Assembly (NCBI GenBank): GCA_964567745.1
Contig: CAZMNY010000070.1
Location: 1 to 15,993, forward strand
Source of the DNA: CAZMNY01 sp964567745
Lineage (GTDB): Bacteria > Planctomycetota > Planctomycetia > Pirellulales > Pirellulaceae
Length of the DNA stretch: 15,993 nucleotides
Direction of reading: 5' to 3'
This document shows, piece by piece, positions 13,748 through 15,993 of this stretch. The position numbers were made by a program, and so were the translations under genes. The notes beneath the pieces are model-generated. The model saw nothing but the letters and a program-made list of their open reading frames with translations, was not told the origin of the DNA and searched no databases. The stretch's first letter is position 1. Each line of letters begins with the position of its first letter.

Positions 13748-13781
13748 AAAAAAAACCCGGTGTCCTGCGACACCGGGTTTT
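13748..13781 (-). terminator. Intrinsic terminator touching the 5' end of the tRNA array
   Basis: A 13-bp stem (arms 13752-13764 and 13769-13781, core CCCGGTGTC/GACACCGGG) has a 4-nt loop. On the minus strand it is followed by eight T's (13755-13748) that directly abut G1 of tRNA-Leu(CAA). Hairpin plus T8 is a textbook Rho-independent terminator. On the plus strand only four T's follow, so minus is the likely working direction. It would stop transcripts before they enter the array, or act as an attenuator. Confidence 0.8.
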
Positions 13782-13897
13782 GCGGTCCAACAAACCATAC
13801 ACCCAATGTCACAAGCGAAGCGGATACAAACTCAGCGTGGACGCCAGCCTTTCGGTGGCGTCGTTACGACCGAGCAAGTTGTCTGCCAAGCTTCGTG

Positions 13898-13927
13898 TAT
13901 GTAGGTGCATGTCTGAATTACCGTCAA
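13898..13927 (-). promoter_or_regulatory. Candidate sigma70 promoter for the tRNA array
   Basis: The minus strand shows TTGACG (13927-13922), an 18-bp spacer and TACATA (13903-13898). These resemble -35 and -10 elements. The predicted transcript start lies roughly 140 nt before the first tRNA, with the T8 terminator in between. This is a consensus match only. Confidence 0.35.
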
Positions 13928-14114
13928 AACCCCAATCAATCACTTTGGCGTCGCCTCGAACACCTGAGCGACATCAAATTAGACGAACGAACCGCGAAAA
14001 GGTTCACATTGAATGATGCTCCGAGAGGGCGATTTATTTCCAACCGACTCAGGAATTTCCGGATTCGAGACAGCGGAGGAAGGCAAGCAACGGTGCGGTT
14101 TTGAGTAGCGGGTA
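13928..14114. other. Intergenic region, no gene seen
   Basis: About 190 bp between the candidate array promoter and the hairpins ahead of the recombinase gene. Open frames on both strands have no ribosome-binding site or protein-like sequence. No attachment-site repeat was found by eye. Confidence 0.4.
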
Positions 14115-14183
14115 GGCGGGTCGCTCCCGCCGCATGGCCGCTGAGCCGAGGGGAGGTGTCCTTCGCCCCGAGGCTCAGAGGCC
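14115..14183 (+). promoter_or_regulatory. Structured leader of the recombinase gene (two hairpins)
   Basis: Two consecutive inverted repeats precede the recombinase. The first is GGCGGG/CCCGCC (14115-14120 and 14126-14131, 5-nt loop). The second is a larger imperfect hairpin spanning 14136-14183 with GGCC, CTGAGCC and GGGG arms. They lie 12-90 nt upstream of the ribosome-binding site. They may be a terminator protecting the gene from readthrough, a regulatory leader, or a recombinase binding site. Confidence 0.5.
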
Positions 14184-14207
14184 AGCCCACCAACAAGGAA
14201 GGACAAC

Positions 14208-14915
14208 ATGAAACGAGGAAGAAGACCAAAAGATCGGCACGTCCGACGGCTCAGGCGAGGCGTTGCGAGCACATGCATCCGCGACTTTGACGAGATCCAA
14301 CCAGGCGACAAGGTGGTGCTTTGTTGTCGTGTGTCATGGTGCGATCAACGACGAAATGGCAATGATGCCGATCAGGCGGCGGACCTTGAAAATCGAGTGG
14401 TTCGTCGCGGTGCCGAAGTGGTGGGCGTCGTGCGGCATGTTGGGCGAGGCGATAGGCCCTGGCTTTGGCTCTTGGAAGCGGCAGTCACCGCCAACGAACA
14501 CGGAGCTAAGTTGGTAGCCGAATCGACGAGCCGCTTCATCCGCCACCCCGAGTATCACAGTTCGCAGCGTCCGCAACTCCAGCCAAGAGCGGCCGACTTG
14601 GAGTGGTTGCGATTCTGCACCCAGGGCGTGACGTTGACAACGGTGCTGCATCCCGATTCTTCGTGGACGCAAGAACGTGCCCACCAAGCAGCACGAGGGC
14701 AACGCCGAAAAAAAGACAAAGGCGGCCGCCCACGCAAGGCGAAGCCTGCCTACAAAAAGCGAAGGCGACTCGAGCTATTGCCCGAGGTCAAGCGTCTCAA
14801 GCTGCAAGGATTAAGCAACCGAGAGATTGGAAGGCGGCTGGGTACGGACGAGAAAAACGTGCGGAGATGGGGTGCGGCATTTTTGCGGCACGAGACGCCC
14901 CGCGATGCCGATTGA
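14208..14915 (+). CDS. Divergent serine-recombinase-like protein (resolvase family)
   Basis: A 235-aa protein. Residues 34-112 match the serine recombinase (resolvase/invertase) catalytic domain: the strand VVLCCRVSWCDQ carries the candidate nucleophile Ser43 after Arg41. A helix rich in Asp/Gln follows, and ESTSRFIR (105-112) supplies the paired Arg residues, with Ser replacing the usual Asp of the D-R-x-x-R motif. A basic linker (GGRPRKAKPAYKKRRR) leads to a C-terminal helix-turn-helix (LPEVKRLKLQGLSNREIGRRLGTDEKNVRRW, 191-221). Typical enzymes cut and exchange DNA strands through a 5'-phosphoserine intermediate. The ATG follows AAGGAAGGA (14195-14203). Similar proteins appear, from memory, in other Planctomycetes. 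The Asp loss and spacing make activity uncertain. Confidence 0.75.
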   Translation: MKRGRRPKDRHVRRLRRGVASTCIRDFDEIQPGDKVVLCCRVSWCDQRRNGNDADQAADLENRVVRRGAEVVGVVRHVGRGDRPWLWLLEAAVTANEHGAKLVAESTSRFIRHPEYHSSQRPQLQPRAADLEWLRFCTQGVTLTTVLHPDSSWTQERAHQAARGQRRKKDKGGRPRKAKPAYKKRRRLELLPEVKRLKLQGLSNREIGRRLGTDEKNVRRWGAAFLRHETPRDAD

Positions 14916-15011
14916 CCCAATGAATACGGGTAGTTGCGGCACGCCGGGCCAAATGACGTGGGGAGCAAAAGGGTTACTGCACACCCGGCCCAGCAACCCC
15001 ATCGCCGCCAG

Positions 15012-15605
15012 TCAATCCCCATCCACAGTCCTGGCCCCCCAGTTGTCGTCAAACCAGATGCGGGGCACGCCCACACGCTTGGCTGCGGCTTCAAGCACTT
15101 CCTGGAATTCGTAGAACTTGTCCGCCGAGTCGATCTCCTTGATCTTGCGGCATGGCGTAGCGACCTCTAACGCACGCAGCCTATCAATCACGATGCCGTC
15201 GATCGGGACGTGGAGGCTCGGGGCGATTGCCTTGGCTTCGCGGTCCGTGAAGTACCGTGAATGTTCCACAAGGTCGCGAAGGTACAGGCTCAACACCTTC
15301 GCCGAGTGGCCCCACTTGAGGCCCGGTTGTACGCGTTCATTCTCCGAGTTGCGTTTACGAATCTCGGCGGCAGCTTCATCGAGTTGAGTCTCATACCAGC
15401 CCTGGAATTCCTTCTTCGCAACCTGCGGCAAGTCATCTACGGGGAGATCTTCGAGCGTCGTCAGCAGCCCCGGCTTCGTGTCTGGTGCGAACACACGCAT
15501 CACCGACGCCCCAAGCACCACGCGGGCGACCCGGCTCCTCATCGCATCACGATGTAACGGACGGATGCGTTCAAACTCATCTTCCAGTTGATTGCTGATG
15601 TTCAT
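15012..15605 (-). CDS. Hypothetical protein, helical, unknown function
   Basis: A 197-aa soluble protein without signal peptide or membrane segment. It looks mostly helical and is highly charged (for example EFQGWYETQLDEAAAEIRKR), with short aromatic and Trp motifs near the end (GVPRIWFDDNWG). I do not recognise a family. The ATG at 15605 has GGAG only 1 nt upstream, which is too close, so the start may be elsewhere. It is convergent with the serine-recombinase gene, with about 96 bp between the stops. Its sequence looks protein-like and its codon use resembles its neighbours, so I consider it real. Confidence 0.65.
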   Translation of the reverse strand: MNISNQLEDEFERIRPLHRDAMRSRVARVVLGASVMRVFAPDTKPGLLTTLEDLPVDDLPQVAKKEFQGWYETQLDEAAAEIRKRNSENERVQPGLKWGHSAKVLSLYLRDLVEHSRYFTDREAKAIAPSLHVPIDGIVIDRLRALEVATPCRKIKEIDSADKFYEFQEVLEAAAKRVGVPRIWFDDNWGARTVDGD

Positions 15606-15993
15606 ACTCCAACGAAAAACGATAGCTTAGCCGACTACAGACTACGCCGACGACCCCACCGTCCGTACATCTTGGCCACCAACACCAAGGCCACCGCGAA
15701 CACGCGACAGACGGGCGAAAGGGGCCGCAGGCGGTATGCTTGCCAACACTCACCTGCAGCGAGAGCGATGCCGTCAGAGCCGCCAAATTGCGTCGGACGA
15801 TGAATCCGAAGCGTCCAATTGATTTGCCCAATCTGCATCGGTCGTTTTGTCCGACGCAGATTCGGGACGGCTTGTTCCCGCTGAAGCGTGCCACACCGAC
15901 TGCAATCGGCAACGGACGAAATCTGCTGAGGTAAGTCTATGAGGTGGCGCTAGTTTGCCGGACAGGCCCGACACTTATTTGGATGATAGACTC
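15606..15993. other. Right-edge region, no gene seen
   Basis: About 390 bp with several overlapping short ORFs, none with a ribosome-binding site or a convincing protein. It presumably holds the promoter for the 197-aa gene. A gene entering from beyond the window cannot be excluded. Confidence 0.4.

Noticed and set aside
15635..15838. 67-aa minus-strand ORF with a hydrophobic stretch
   Set aside because: It has no ribosome-binding site or recognisable family and overlaps several equally plausible ORFs; support is too weak.

Overview
The window looks like a chromosomal or accessory segment from a planctomycete, probably Pirellulaceae-like. The evidence is a DUF1501 exported protein, a relic of the planctomycete-type N-terminal region built around a Y-H-K-W-L-G-I motif, many small genes with N-terminal export signals, and moderately GC-rich DNA with frequent non-ATG starts. 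This assignment comes from family knowledge, not a database search.

Left part (1-6030): a phosphoribosyltransferase-domain gene on the minus strand diverges from a DUF1501 gene, which is followed 14 bp later by a small membrane-protein gene. Next come a minus-strand exported protein of unknown function, a possible small membrane ORF, an exported beta-propeller protein, and a divergently transcribed DJ-1/PfpI-family protein with an intact Cys elbow.

Middle part (6030-11540): a decayed gene carries a nonsense codon and several frame breaks. After it, three exported hydrolases lie head-to-tail on the minus strand: an endonuclease/exonuclease/phosphatase-fold protein, an alpha/beta-hydrolase and a beta-lactamase-fold serine hydrolase. 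They probably form one operon for extracytoplasmic hydrolysis. A band-7/SPFH protein without a membrane anchor follows, closed by a perfect 12-bp terminator hairpin.

Target region (11930-13930): a compact minus-strand array holds 13 recognisable tRNA genes plus one tRNA-like fragment. In transcription order they are Leu(CAA), fragment, Tyr(GTA), Glu(CTC), Leu(CAG), Met(CAT), Val(GAC), His(GTG), Arg(CCT), Arg(CCG), Arg(TCG), Arg(GCG), Cys(GCA) and Asn(GTT). Several are structurally odd: C at position 33 in Val and Glu, an open acceptor end in Asn, and an abnormal D-arm in Met. Between Arg(GCG) and Cys lies a tiny two-cistron coding unit: a perfect Shine-Dalgarno, a 16-codon ORF, and a 55-aa SEC-C zinc-motif protein whose start overlaps the first ORF's stop. 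A hairpin with eight T's touches the 5' end of the first tRNA, and a sigma70-like promoter lies about 150 bp upstream, so the array could be under readthrough or attenuation control.

Right part (13930-15993): structured leader DNA precedes a divergent serine-recombinase-like gene. An unrecognised 197-aa protein gene converges on it, and the last ~390 bp hold no gene I can support. A recombinase beside a non-canonical, Arg-rich tRNA array suggests the array is accessory DNA rather than the housekeeping tRNA set. That is inference.
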